Of a stretch of DNA of 55,248 nt, positions 1-8,465 are shown piece by piece. The first letter of the stretch is position 1. Each line of letters opens with the position of its first letter. The stretch covers positions 1 to 55,248 of the forward strand of contig JAJRXX010000007.1 in the NCBI GenBank assembly GCA_024276075.1, read 5' to 3'. The notes under the pieces are model-generated. The model saw only the letters and a list, made by a program, of their open reading frames with translations. It was not told the DNA's origin and searched no databases. The DNA is from Planctomycetota bacterium (GTDB lineage: Bacteria > Planctomycetota > Phycisphaerae > Phycisphaerales > Phycisphaeraceae). A program made the position numbers and the translations under genes.

Positions 1-1344
1 CGAGAGCGTTTGTGTTTGGAACGTGCCCCCTGCCAGGGTCAAGCGGCCGTTGTCGCCGACGGTGGTGGTGTTGCTAATCGTCAAGCTGCTACCCGTACCC
101 AGTGTGAGTGTCGAGCCGATGGTCAGCCCCGCCGCACCGGTCACGCTCAGTGTGCCCTGATTGAAGGCGATGCTCCCCACCCCGGCCAACGAATCGGCGG
201 TCACGGTGCCCCCATCGATCGCGAGCGTGCCGGTTTGCAAGGTCCCCCCTGCGACGGTCAGGCTACCGGTCGACGCTACGGTCGTGGTATCGCCGACGAC
301 CAAGCCTTTGGTCGCGTCCAAGACGAATGAAGTGCCCAGGATTTCGCCCGTGCCAACGGCGACGCTGGTTGGGCCGACGGCGGGGTTGGTAAACGTATTG
401 GTGCCCGACACCCAGGCGTCGGGGTCGAAGAACCGCTGGATACGATGGTTGCCTTGATCAGCGACGTACACCAAGCCCGTCTGTGATACCGTCACGCCTG
501 TAGGTGCGGAGAATTGCCCGTCCCCGGTGCCGAAGCTGCCCCACTTTGTTTCAAAAACGCCGTCCGCTGAGAACCGTTGGACACGATTATCTTGTAAATC
601 AAGGGCGTACACCCGCCCCGTCTGTGATACCGTCACGCCTGAAAGGTTATTGAATTGCCCGTCTCCGGTGCCGGCGCTGCCCCACTTTGTTTCAAAACCG
701 CCGTCCACCGAGAACCGCTGGATACTATGGTTGCCTTGATCAGCGACATACACCTGCCCTGTCGGTGATACCGCCACGTCTAAAGGTAACTGGAATTGCC
801 CGTCTCCGGTGCCGAAGCTGCCCCACTTTGTTTCAAAAACGCCGTCCGCCGAGAACCGCTGGATACGCTGATTGCCATGATCAGCGACGTATACTAGGCC
901 CGTCGGTGATACCGTCACGCCTGAAAGGTTATTGAATTCCCCGTCCCCGATACCGAGGCTGCCCCACTTTGTTTCAAAAACACCGTCCGCCGAAAACCGC
1001 TGGACTTGAAGGTTGTTTGTGACCGTCACATAAACCTGGCCGGTGGGCCCCACCGCGATCCCATTGACCAAAGTAGGACCGCCCCCGTTGCCGAAATTGC
1101 CCCACTTCAACTCAAACGTGCCGTCTGCCGAGAACCGCTGGATACGACTGTTAAAGAAATCAGCGACGTACACCTGCCCTGTCGGTGATACCGCCACGTC
1201 TGAAGGGTTATTGAGTTGCCCATCACCGGAGCCGAGGCCGCCCCAGCTATTGAGGAACGTGGCTTGGGCGTGTGCTTGGCCAGCGGCTAGTGCGAGTGCC
1301 AGCGAAGCGGCGACGAATAAGACTCGTGTTGTGGTGTGCATCAT
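1..1344 (-). CDS. Secreted NHL-repeat protein with beta-strand passenger-like region (3' end outside window)
   Basis: The reading frame is open from the ATG at 1344 (a second ATG follows directly) to the window edge, giving 448 codons with no stop. Residues 1-26 form a signal peptide ending AGQAQA. Six NHL-type units of about 47 residues follow (roughly residues 29-310), each carrying variants of FETKWGSFGTGDGQF, VSPTGQVYVAD and NHRIQRFSADG, which predicts a six-bladed propeller. After FDPDAWVSG the sequence becomes Gly/Thr/Ser-rich with recurring LTVAGGTL/LTLGTGS strands, like autotransporter-associated beta-strand repeats. It is probably exported and cell-surface or extracellular; ligand unknown. 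The C-terminus, which could carry PEP-CTERM or another anchor, is outside the window. Confidence 0.85.
   Translation of the reverse strand, partial: MMHTTTRVLFVAASLALALAAGQAHAQATFLNSWGGLGSGDGQLNNPSDVAVSPTGQVYVADFFNSRIQRFSADGTFELKWGNFGNGGGPTLVNGIAVGPTGQVYVTVTNNLQVQRFSADGVFETKWGSLGIGDGEFNNLSGVTVSPTGLVYVADHGNQRIQRFSADGVFETKWGSFGTGDGQFQLPLDVAVSPTGQVYVADQGNHSIQRFSVDGGFETKWGSAGTGDGQFNNLSGVTVSQTGRVYALDLQDNRVQRFSADGVFETKWGSFGTGDGQFSAPTGVTVSQTGLVYVADQGNHRIQRFFDPDAWVSGTNTFTNPAVGPTSVAVGTGEILGTSFVLDATKGLVVGDTTTVASTGSLTVAGGTLQTGTLAIDGGTVTADSLAGVGSIAFNQGTLSVTGAAGLTIGSTLTLGTGSSLTISNTTTVGDNGRLTLAGGTFQTQTLS
430..1245 (-). repeat. Six tandem 141-bp coding repeats (NHL units)
   Basis: The GAACCG core recurs at 430, 571, 712, 853, 994 (as AAACCG) and 1132. 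The period is exactly 141 bp, with one unit three bases shorter. Identity between units is high at DNA level, which suggests recent unit duplication or gene conversion. Confidence 0.85.
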
Positions 1345-1699
1345 GTCTTCCGGTCTGCGGTGAGTAGACGATCATCGCCATTATCCGGATATTATAGGCC
1401 TCGATAGCCAAGAGGCCAAGGGTTTTTGACGCTTAAATTTGTACCCGGCTGCGGGTGCGTTTGAATGTTTTGGCTGGGTTTGTCGTTTGAAACGCCGGTG
1501 CTGGATGTGTCCGGGCAGGCCCGGACCTACAGACTGCCGGGGTGCCCGATGCCCCCCGGGGCTAAGTGGGATGGCCACACATTGCAATGCGTGGGCTTCT
1601 TAATCCGCACCCAGTCTGTGGCACCCGCGGGCCAAAACTGCTATAAAACTTGCCCAAATTAACAGCCACACCCCAACCGACAGACACAGGACCGCACCC
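1345..1699. other. Divergent intergenic region upstream of the NHL gene and ndk
   Basis: No gene is seen. The region holds a perfect 8-bp hairpin (GTCCGGGC-AG-GCCCGGAC, 1509-1526) and a TATAAA box at 1642-1647 upstream of ndk without a convincing -35 element. It must carry the promoters for both flanking genes. Confidence 0.5.
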
Positions 1700-2170
1700 A
1701 TGCAGACCACACTGATCATCCTCAAGCCCGACACCCTCCAGCGAGCCTTGGCGGGACGCGTTATCACCCGGTTCGAGGAGAAGGGCCTGCAGATCGTGGC
1801 TACGAAGCTGATGCGCATCCCCGCGGATCTCGCTGCCAAGCACTACGAGTCGCACAAGGGCAAGCCCTTTTATGACGGGCTGGTGTCGTTCATGACCAGC
1901 CAGCCGGTACTCGTCTTGGCATTGCGTGGCGTCAACGCGATCGATATCAGCCGAAAGATGATGGGTGCAACGTTTGGCTCCAAAGCAGAGCCGGGCACCA
2001 TCCGTGGCGACTTCGGCATGTCCAACTCCTTTAACCTGATTCACGGCTCGGATAGCCCCGAAGCGGCCCAGCGCGAGTTGGGCCTGTTTTTCAATAAGGA
2101 AGATATCCTCGACTACGACCGCCACATTGATCGGTGGGTGTACGATCAGCGGTCGGGCACGCCGGAGTAA
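1700..2170 (+). CDS. ndk: Nucleoside diphosphate kinase
   Basis: Transfers the gamma-phosphate from ATP to NDPs through a phosphohistidine; cytosolic nucleotide metabolism. The 156-residue length is near the family norm (about 140-150) with a short C-terminal extension. The N-terminus TLIILKPDTLQR holds the P-loop-like Lys, and the active-site signature NLIHGSDSPEAA places the catalytic His at residue 115. The ATG at 1700 is the first good start and matches family N-termini. The gene stands alone, with a divergent NHL gene upstream and a convergence-free gap downstream. All key residues are present. Confidence 0.97.
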   Translation: MQTTLIILKPDTLQRALAGRVITRFEEKGLQIVATKLMRIPADLAAKHYESHKGKPFYDGLVSFMTSQPVLVLALRGVNAIDISRKMMGATFGSKAEPGTIRGDFGMSNSFNLIHGSDSPEAAQRELGLFFNKEDILDYDRHIDRWVYDQRSGTPE

Positions 2171-2388
2171 GCTTGCCTGAGCTACGCGACACACCTCCTT
2201 GCCGAATCGCGTCAATAGCTGGGATTTAAACGCACGAATCGGATTGCCTGGCGATCAGCGATTGGGTATTGCGTATTTGCGGGTGGCACAGGTCACCCGT
2301 TGGCCGTGTAATACCACCTGATGGGCGGCGGCGCATTTGATGTCGTCGCTGATAACACGCAACATCCTCAGACCCGGACTTTTACCCC

Positions 2389-3897
2389 TTGCCGCGACGA
2401 TCGAGCCAAACGTACCGCTGCGAACCGCTGGCCGAGTTGGCTAGGCAGTTGCTCTACGCGCCACCCGCACGGCGGATCGAGCAGGCTCGTCGTGCCGAAG
2501 CGCTACACGACCAGCTCGATCCCCAGCAGAACTACCCTTTCGACTTCATCTCGTACCGTGTTACCGGGTACCGGACCGACACTTCCTCCAACACGCTGCT
2601 GATCGGCCAGGCGATCCTTCCCGACCTGCGCTTGATGATCGATCAGCTCACCCACACTGCTCCGATCCCCGTCACGAGCGACGATCCTGCTGATCCGCCC
2701 GATGAGATCGCTCGTCGGCTGGGTGTATCGACCAAGACGGTCGCTCGGTGGCGCGGTGTCGGTCTGCGGTGGCGGTGGGTCATACAGCCGGGGCGCACCC
2801 GTAAGACCATCGCCCTGACGCCCGATGCTGTCGAGCATTTTGTGACCCATCACGGCAACCGTGTCAAGCGTGCTACCAACCTTACGCACATTGATGTGGA
2901 TACCCGTCAAAGTATTATTCGCCGCGCTGGTCGCATCGCCCAAGCTACCGACGCCACGCTTAACCGTGTGGCTGCGCATCTGTCAAAGCGATTCAACCGC
3001 GCCCACCAAACGGTCCGCCTGATCCTCCAGCACCATGACCGAGACCATCCTGACAACCCGCTATTTGCCCAGCGTACCGGCCCGCTGACTCGTAGACAAC
3101 GACGGCTGGTCGCACACGCCCTACGCAGGGGTGAGACCGGCGCCCAGCTCGTTCGCCGATTTAACCGCACACGCTCGACTATCTATCGCGCAGCCCGCCA
3201 TCACCGTACTGAGGTGCTGCGACGCTTACGCATCGAGTATCGACATAACCCTCTGTTCAATCGCAAGGACGCCGACCAGCGGTTCCTTGTAGCCGTGTTG
3301 TCCCCACAAAAAAGTAAGTCTCGCAAGACACCTGTTACCACGACCGACGACTTGCCGCCTCAGATCGCACCGATGTACCGTCACCCACGCCCCGCGTCCG
3401 ATCAATTGCGCGAGATATTGCTGAGCTACAACTATCTGAAATTTGACGCCGCACGCCGACGTGTCCATCTCGATCGTTACGATCCTCGCGCCGCCGATCT
3501 CAATCAGATCGAAGAGATGATCAGGCGTGCGGGCGTGCTGCGCCAAAATGTGTTCACTCTTAGCCTGCCCCTGACGCTCTCTGCTGCGCGCCGACACCTA
3601 ATCAGCCAACCCGACCGCTCGGTTTCATGTCTGGTTGACCTGCTTGTTTCGGCTATCCCCGTGCTGGCGAAGGCTATTGATGAGTACGACGTCTCGCGTG
3701 ATCAGGACTTTGATGCTTACCTTACATTTTTGCTCATGCGGCATTTCGCGCCCCAACACTCTGTCGACACTCCCCCCAAAGCCCATCGCAAGCTCACCCC
3801 TCAAATCGCAATTGGGCGCCTCGTCCACGCAGCCACAAGCTACCGATACAGGCTACAGCATACCCCTGAATTGAGTAAAATAGATACCTTTTCATAA
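2389..3897 (+). CDS. Divergent sigma-70-like protein with several helix-turn-helix segments
   Basis: A 502-residue cytosolic protein from a TTG at 2389; an in-frame TAA at 2353 leaves no ATG or GTG upstream. An N-terminal conserved block (PFDFISYRVTGYR) is followed by three HTH-like stretches: EIARRLGVSTKTVARW (about 105-125), LSKRFNRAHQTVRLIL (about 198-213) and LVRRFNRTRSTIYRAA (about 253-268). Near residues 403-455 a block (RRHLISQP, LVDLLVSAIPVLAKAIDEYD, DFDAYLTFLLMRHFA) resembles sigma-70 regions 2.1-2.3. The aromatic region 2.4 that reads the -10 box is not recognisable, and the HTHs precede region 2, the reverse of a normal sigma factor. A role in transcription is likely; true sigma activity is uncertain. 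Confidence 0.7.
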   Translation: MPRRSSQTYRCEPLAELARQLLYAPPARRIEQARRAEALHDQLDPQQNYPFDFISYRVTGYRTDTSSNTLLIGQAILPDLRLMIDQLTHTAPIPVTSDDPADPPDEIARRLGVSTKTVARWRGVGLRWRWVIQPGRTRKTIALTPDAVEHFVTHHGNRVKRATNLTHIDVDTRQSIIRRAGRIAQATDATLNRVAAHLSKRFNRAHQTVRLILQHHDRDHPDNPLFAQRTGPLTRRQRRLVAHALRRGETGAQLVRRFNRTRSTIYRAARHHRTEVLRRLRIEYRHNPLFNRKDADQRFLVAVLSPQKSKSRKTPVTTTDDLPPQIAPMYRHPRPASDQLREILLSYNYLKFDAARRRVHLDRYDPRAADLNQIEEMIRRAGVLRQNVFTLSLPLTLSAARRHLISQPDRSVSCLVDLLVSAIPVLAKAIDEYDVSRDQDFDAYLTFLLMRHFAPQHSVDTPPKAHRKLTPQIAIGRLVHAATSYRYRLQHTPELSKIDTFS

Positions 3898-4238
3898 CCC
3901 CAATCTCTGCCTGCCGGCATTGCGTTGGCTCTGCCACCGTCGCTTCTGAATCGTCTACTATAGGCAGAATTTATACGCATCGCGTAGATTTTTAGCGCAT
4001 TGCAAAGGGTGTAAGCTATTGCCTGCTTTGCCTTTGTGTTCGCAGATGTCGCGTAAGCATTAATTAGATCATTAAGAAGCGACAAATTTATCCCGTCTGC
4101 CCACGGACAAATAAAAAAAAATTCTTGTCGCAACAGCCGAAGCCTACTATAATCTAATATGCTAGCGATTTTTCATTTCGTTTTAAGCTAGCAGGGAGTG
4201 GCAATATTGCGCCATATTGGCAGATAGGAGAATGGCTC
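3898..4238. other. Intergenic region with dispersed repeat
   Basis: No gene is supported. It holds dispersed-repeat copy A (3972-4066), GCTAGC boxes around 4165 and 4190, and the ribosome-binding site (AGGAG, 4226-4230) of the PEP-CTERM gene. Confidence 0.6.
3972..4066 (+). repeat. Dispersed ~95-bp repeat, copy A
   Basis: Starts with a near-perfect palindrome (ATACGCATCGCGTA) and contains TAGCGCATTG, GTAAGCTATTG and GTTCGCAGATGTCGCGTAAG in order. The same blocks occur at 17164-17256 (inverted) and 19131-19220. Confidence 0.75.
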
Positions 4239-4976
4239 GTGCAACCATCACATCATCTCCGGGCTATTTTGATCGCTGTGTTTGTTACCGCTATGACCAC
4301 ACACTCGATCTTTGCCAGCCCAAGCATCTTTTTCGTTAACGGCAATCTCAAAATCAGCAATGGCTCCATTACCGAATTCGAAATCTTTGGTACGACGCCC
4401 GGCTCAGGTCACGATCAAATCGTCGTTACAAACAAACTTACCATTGAGGGAGGCAACGCTGAACTCGATGTCGACTTGGGGCAATTTACCCCAAGCTACG
4501 GCGACACTTTTCAGATTATCACCTACGGGTCACGCGTGGGGGTGTTCGATCGGATTAACGGGGTATTTCCAATCCCGTCTCTGGCATTGGCGCCAATCTA
4601 CGACTTCCCCGGCTCCGCAGACCCGTTGCTTGCCAACACACCTTTCGCAGCGGCTCCCAATAGCCTGACGCTCTTTACCACTTTGCCCGGCGATGCAAAC
4701 CTTGATTTGACCGTGGAAGACGCCGACCTGAGTCTTTTGCTTACAAATTTTGGAATGACCGGTGCCAGTTGGATCGATGGCGACTTTACCGGCGACCGTC
4801 GTGTCAATGACGATGATCTGAGTCTGCTTCTGACCAATTTCGGCAATGCCGTCACGATCGGCCAACAACCTGTGCTTGGGGTCTCTACACTATCAACTAT
4901 CCCCGAGCCTGCGACGCTAGCGATCTTGTCCGTTGGTGGCCTTCTGCTGGCCCGTCGTCGTCGGCACCGTAAATAA
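4239..4976 (+). CDS. Secreted PEP-CTERM protein with two dockerin-type repeats
   Basis: A 245-residue exported protein. The GTG at 4239 lies 8 bases after an AGGAG; the ATG at 4232 is out of frame and too close. A signal peptide (about 1-26, ending SIFA) precedes a beta-rich region with a DQIVVTNKLTIEGG motif common in such proteins. Two calcium-binding dockerin-like repeats, GDANLDLTVEDADLSLLLTNFG and GDFTGDRRVNDDDLSLLLTNFG, span about 149-205. The C-terminus has PEP (IPEPATLA), a hydrophobic helix and a basic tail RRRRHRK, the sorting signal cleaved by an exosortase. It is likely a surface or matrix protein tied to the EPS made by the locus on the right; no exosortase gene is in the window. 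Confidence 0.92.
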   Translation: MQPSHHLRAILIAVFVTAMTTHSIFASPSIFFVNGNLKISNGSITEFEIFGTTPGSGHDQIVVTNKLTIEGGNAELDVDLGQFTPSYGDTFQIITYGSRVGVFDRINGVFPIPSLALAPIYDFPGSADPLLANTPFAAAPNSLTLFTTLPGDANLDLTVEDADLSLLLTNFGMTGASWIDGDFTGDRRVNDDDLSLLLTNFGNAVTIGQQPVLGVSTLSTIPEPATLAILSVGGLLLARRRRHRK

Positions 4977-5000
4977 GATCGCTCAACACCAAAGTGATTA

Positions 5001-5420
5001 TTACATCCCCACGGGCGTAAAGATACGCTTGTGCGTCATTACGTACACGTAGCCGATCGCCACCGCCGTCAATCCCAGCGCAATCCCCACCCATGCCTGT
5101 TGACGCTGACGTGCTACTGTCTGGGCATCGTCACCGGCCCAGGTTTTCCAATCACGGTGAACCCACAGCACCAGGACACCTGCGCCGATCGCGCCGGGGT
5201 CCAGCAGTAGGAACACCACCGTCACCAGCCAGTCCGGCGCCGATGCCCACCACAACCCCGCCGACGACACCACTGATGCCAAGCTCAGCCAGGCGCTACC
5301 CAGTGCCAGCCACGGAGCGATTGTCAGCCAGGCGTCGCTGCGTCTGGGTAGACGCCACATCCACCACAGCACACCCGCCACGATTAACCCTGATGCTAGT
5401 ATCTGCGCAAACAAACGCAT
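5001..5420 (-). CDS. Small multi-pass membrane protein of unknown function
   Basis: 139 residues from the ATG at 5420, chosen because AGGAG lies 8 bases upstream (5429-5433 on the plus strand); a longer frame to 5504 lacks such a site. About four hydrophobic helices are visible: residues 4-20, 30-50, 60-80 (ending near LWVHRDW) and 112-130. Aromatic WW residues flank the helices. No family is recognised. It converges on the PEP-CTERM gene and lies downstream of queD on the same strand, separated by a strong hairpin, so it is probably transcribed separately. Confidence 0.75.
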   Translation of the reverse strand: MRLFAQILASGLIVAGVLWWMWRLPRRSDAWLTIAPWLALGSAWLSLASVVSSAGLWWASAPDWLVTVVFLLLDPGAIGAGVLVLWVHRDWKTWAGDDAQTVARQRQQAWVGIALGLTAVAIGYVYVMTHKRIFTPVGM

Positions 5421-5487
5421 GCTAACGACTCCTGGAGCACTTTCTGATTTCGTATACGAGATTCTTAACGAGCCGCGCGCGTCAGAT

Positions 5488-5511
5488 GCCACGGGTGTGA
5501 TCACCCGTGGC
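5488..5511. repeat. Perfect 10-bp stem-loop between queD and the membrane-protein gene
   Basis: GCCACGGGTG-TGAT-CACCCGTGGC. There is no T-run on either side, so it may be a dispersed palindrome or a Rho-independent-like structure of low certainty. Confidence 0.6.
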
Positions 5512-5583
5512 TAAGTGGGTTCGAGCCTGACAGTGCGAAGTCCTTTCAATACCTTATACCCATTTAGAAAACGCTCTAACGGT

Positions 5584-5943
5584 TTACCCCCTGTATTCTG
5601 CTTGCGTTGTACAGGTCTCGTGCACACGCACGGCAGTGAGCATCGGAAGGTGCTGACTTACGTGATCGAACACCCATTTCGCGATCATCTCGGCAGTCGG
5701 GTTTTCTAGGCCTTCGATCTCGTTGAGCACGTAGTGGTCGAGCCGATCAATCACTGGTTGCGCCGCTTGCTTGATCGTGCCGTAGTCGATCAGGTACCCC
5801 TTCTCCTGATCCACTTCTCCTGCTACCACGATGTCAATGCGGAACGAGTGCCCGTGCATTCGTCGACACTTGTGCCCTTCTGGAAACGTCGGGAGCCAAT
5901 GCGCCGCTTCGAATTGAAAGCTTTTAGATAATCGTATCTTCAT
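5584..5943 (-). CDS. queD: 6-carboxy-5,6,7,8-tetrahydropterin synthase
   Basis: Converts 7,8-dihydroneopterin triphosphate to 6-carboxytetrahydropterin, the second step toward queuosine and other 7-deazaguanines. The protein has 119 residues, the usual size. Zinc ligands H15 (FEAAHWLP), H30 and H32 (MHGHSF) and the catalytic Cys26 (EGHKCRRMHGH) are all present, as are the LDHYVLNE segment (H70) and the C-terminal VRVHET Glu (E109). It lies 25 bases downstream of queE on the same strand, so the two are likely co-transcribed. Confidence 0.96.
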   Translation of the reverse strand: MKIRLSKSFQFEAAHWLPTFPEGHKCRRMHGHSFRIDIVVAGEVDQEKGYLIDYGTIKQAAQPVIDRLDHYVLNEIEGLENPTAEMIAKWVFDHVSQHLPMLTAVRVHETCTTQAEYRG

Positions 5944-5968
5944 CGCAGAATACCCCAGCCCATGTTTT

Positions 5969-6739
5969 TTATACGCCTCGCATCGCTGGGTCCCAGATTA
6001 GTTTGTGCAATTGCACCTGCACCCGCACCGGCAACCGATCCTCGAGCACCCACTGCGACAACTCACGTAGGTCTAGCCCGGTCACACCCGGGACTTCGCT
6101 TTCAGGCTGCGCGTATCCGCTATACCCATCCGCTGGCCCTGTCGCTGCGCTGACCAGCACTGTTCCGACGCGCGCCGCCAGGTCGTAACGCTCGATCACG
6201 CCCCGTGACCAAAGATAATCCTCGCGATCACACACCACTAATTTTACTTCGTCTCGTTGTGTGAGGTGCTCGACATTCGACCACAAGTTTCGCTGTGCTT
6301 CACCGCTGCCGGGTGTCTTGACGTCCATCACTCGTACCACGCGTGCGTCGCATTTTGAGATGTCACACGCGCCGCTGGTTTCGACCAGCACCGTCTTGCC
6401 TGCGTCGCACAGCCGCGACATCAATGCATACACGCCCGGTTGAAGCAGCGGCTCGCCACCCGTCACCTCCACCAATCCGCAGTTGTATGACTGTACCTGT
6501 TCGACCACGTCCTCGACCGATCGGCGAACCCCCTCGTAAAAGGCGTAAGCTGTATCGCAGTACCGGCAGCGAAGGTGGCAACCCGTTAGCCGTACAAACA
6601 CACAGGGCAGGCCCGAACGCGTGCTCTCACCCTGGATCGAGTAGAACACCTCGTTTACCACGACGTGGTGTGCCGAGCCGTTTTCCACGGGCTGTTGGTC
6701 GTGTCCTAGTTTGAATGTTTGAAGCGGAATTTTACTCAT
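5969..6739 (-). CDS. queE: 7-carboxy-7-deazaguanine synthase (radical SAM)
   Basis: Radical-SAM enzyme that converts 6-carboxytetrahydropterin to 7-carboxy-7-deazaguanine. Family N-terminal motif NEVFYSIQGEST is at 29-40. The [4Fe-4S] cysteines C54, C58 and C61 form CxxxCxxC in TGCHLRCRYCDTAYAF, and the SAM-binding GGEP follows (VTGGEPLLQ). Length 256. Paired with queD directly downstream; queC and queF are not seen in this window. One arm of a 15-bp inverted repeat lies inside its first codons (FKLGHD). Confidence 0.95.
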   Translation of the reverse strand: MSKIPLQTFKLGHDQQPVENGSAHHVVVNEVFYSIQGESTRSGLPCVFVRLTGCHLRCRYCDTAYAFYEGVRRSVEDVVEQVQSYNCGLVEVTGGEPLLQPGVYALMSRLCDAGKTVLVETSGACDISKCDARVVRVMDVKTPGSGEAQRNLWSNVEHLTQRDEVKLVVCDREDYLWSRGVIERYDLAARVGTVLVSAATGPADGYSGYAQPESEVPGVTGLDLRELSQWVLEDRLPVRVQVQLHKLIWDPAMRGV

Positions 6740-6844
6740 AGGTCAACTGCAAAAAGTTTTATTCAAAGCGAATTAAACAAGGCAAATGCCCGCTCCTTCA
6801 CAGTCGCGGCTCGTCGCGACGACACTCGGATTCAAACTAGGACA
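6702..6844. repeat. 15-bp perfect inverted repeat flanking the queE start
   Basis: TGTCCTAGTTTGAAT at 6702-6716 is the exact reverse complement of 6830-6844. One arm is inside queE codons 8-12, the other in the gap to folK. The spacer includes a GC-rich segment (TCGCGACGAGCCGCGA type) that looks like a dispersed intergenic motif. Confidence 0.7.
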
Positions 6845-6880
6845 TGATCGGGCTGTTTATGCAACTGGTCCATTGATGGA

Positions 6881-7381
6881 TTAGCACCTTTGCCCAAGTT
6901 GTTTTGCCTCGCCCTGTTCGACATAGATAAGCAACTGTCCAACCGTCATTTCAAGGAGCGGATGCACTACGGCTGGGTCTATATCTGCTAATGGCTTTAG
7001 CACGAACCAACGCTCGTGCATCAGTGGGTGTGGCACGATCAGTTCGTCGCTGCTGATCACGCGGTTGCCGTATAGCAGGACGTCCAGGTCGAGCGTGCGT
7101 GGGCCCCACTTTACACGCTCGTCACGCGGCACACGCCCTGTTTCACGCTCAATCGCCTCTAAACCGTCGAGCAGATCATAGGGGTCGAGCGGTGTTTCAA
7201 GCTCCGCTACAGCGTTTAGGTACTCGCCCTGCGGGATTGGCCCCACCGACTGGGTTTCGTAGATGCGACTGAGGGCCTTTACCCGCGTCCCGGGCATCTC
7301 ACCGAGCCCACGCTGAGCCAGACGGACGTACTCGTGACGATCCCCCACGTTTGACCCGATCCCGATGAACACCCTTGCCAT
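6881..7381 (-). CDS. folK: 2-amino-4-hydroxy-6-hydroxymethyldihydropteridine pyrophosphokinase
   Basis: Pyrophosphorylates 6-hydroxymethyl-dihydropterin in folate synthesis; cytosolic. 166 residues, typical length. The N-terminal FIGIGSNVGDR, the substrate loop (YETQSVGPIPQGEYLNAV) and the signature KWGPRTLDLDVLLYG (91-105) with the Mg-binding Asp pair D98/D100 are all visible. The ATG at 7381 gives the classical MARVFIGIGSN start. It is divergent from cysH and about 140 bases upstream of queE on the same strand, so a pterin/7-deazaguanine transcription unit folK-queE-queD is possible. Confidence 0.96.
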   Translation of the reverse strand: MARVFIGIGSNVGDRHEYVRLAQRGLGEMPGTRVKALSRIYETQSVGPIPQGEYLNAVAELETPLDPYDLLDGLEAIERETGRVPRDERVKWGPRTLDLDVLLYGNRVISSDELIVPHPLMHERWFVLKPLADIDPAVVHPLLEMTVGQLLIYVEQGEAKQLGQRC

Positions 7382-7647
7382 TAATTAATCTTCCTTGGAG
7401 CATCGCCGTCTTGGAGCATCGTCGTCGCGTAACTCATTCTCCCCTCATTCTCCCCTCATTGTCTCGTGCTCCTTGGCACCGGGCAACCTTTTTTCGATCA
7501 TATTCCTCCCCTAGACGGTCCAATCCCACACGCACAAGCGTACACAACGGCCCCCGCTCTACACTGGCGTGGACCAAGGTCCTACAATATCCTTTAATTA
7601 CGACGCTGCCAGTCCCTAGCCCACGGGGCTTCACAGGATGCGAAACC

Positions 7648-8400
7648 ATGGCACAGGCCACTATGGACAAACAGAAGCTCGACTTAGACGCTGTCAACCG
7701 CGACCTCACCCAGGCGGATGCTGGGCAGGTCGTGCGGTGGGCTATAGATACCTTCCGCGATCGGGTGGTGCTCAGCTCCAGCTTCGGCGCCCAAGCGGCT
7801 GTCATGCTCCACCTCGTAACCAAGGTCGTGCTCGATGTGCCGGTGATCTTCATTGATACCGGCTACCTGTTTCCCGAAACGTATACCTTTGCCGAGTCGT
7901 TGACCAAGCGCCTTAAACTCAACCTGCACGTGTACCAGCCCTTGCTGTCACCGGCGCGGCACGAGGCTTTGTATGGGCGACAGTGGGAGCAGGGCCCCGA
8001 ACAACTCGATCTCTACAACCAAATCCGCAAGGTCGAGCCCATGCGGCGCGCATTGCGCCGATTGCGTGCCTCTGCGTGGCTGGCGGGGCTGCGACACGAG
8101 CAGACCGACCACCGTGCCGCTCTACGCACTGTCGGGCTACAGGACGGGCTATACAAGGTGCACCCCATCCTAAACTGGTCGGCTAGCGACGTGCACGAGT
8201 ACCTCACCCGTCACGACCTGCCCTATCACCCCTTGCACGACCAGGGCTACCGGTCCATTGGCGATACCCACACGACCACCGCTGTTACCGACGACGCACA
8301 CGAGCGTGCGGGTCGATTTCACGGCCTCAAGCAAGAGTGTGGGCTGCACCTACCCGAGACGGCAGAGGAAAGTGAGTCCCGCGACGCCAGCGGGTTGTGA
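7648..8400 (+). CDS. cysH: Phosphoadenylyl-sulfate (PAPS) reductase
   Basis: Thioredoxin-dependent reduction of PAPS to sulfite in assimilatory sulfate reduction. I start at the ATG at 7648 (AGGA 9 bases upstream), giving 250 residues; the frame is open further upstream but that part lacks family similarity. Landmarks: LSSSFGAQAAV (42-52), IDTGYLFPETY (69-79), KVEPMRRAL (128-136), GLRHEQTDHRA (147-157) and the catalytic ECGLH (Cys231). The CC and CxxC pairs that ligate the Fe-S cluster of APS reductases are absent, which favours PAPS over APS as substrate. No other cys genes adjoin it. Confidence 0.94.
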   Translation: MAQATMDKQKLDLDAVNRDLTQADAGQVVRWAIDTFRDRVVLSSSFGAQAAVMLHLVTKVVLDVPVIFIDTGYLFPETYTFAESLTKRLKLNLHVYQPLLSPARHEALYGRQWEQGPEQLDLYNQIRKVEPMRRALRRLRASAWLAGLRHEQTDHRAALRTVGLQDGLYKVHPILNWSASDVHEYLTRHDLPYHPLHDQGYRSIGDTHTTTAVTDDAHERAGRFHGLKQECGLHLPETAEESESRDASGL

Positions 8401-8465
8401 GTTTTATACGTTTCCGAATTGATTGAGTATGTAGGTACGGCCGTCGCGCGGCGAGACACGCTTAC

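Noticed and set aside
10-935. Plus-strand repeat-like open frames at the left edge
   Set aside because: They are antisense shadows of the NHL-repeat gene, whose minus-strand frame is open throughout with signal peptide and clear motifs.
2263-2290. Possible fourth copy of the ~95-bp repeat (TATTGCGTATTTGCGG)
   Set aside because: Only about 10 bases match and none of the downstream blocks follow.
3840-4133. 97-residue minus-strand frame over dispersed repeat copy A
   Set aside because: Overlaps the sigma-like gene end and a non-coding repeat; no similarity to known proteins.
5515-5709. Plus-strand frame overlapping queD
   Set aside because: Antisense to a complete, well-conserved enzyme; no motif.
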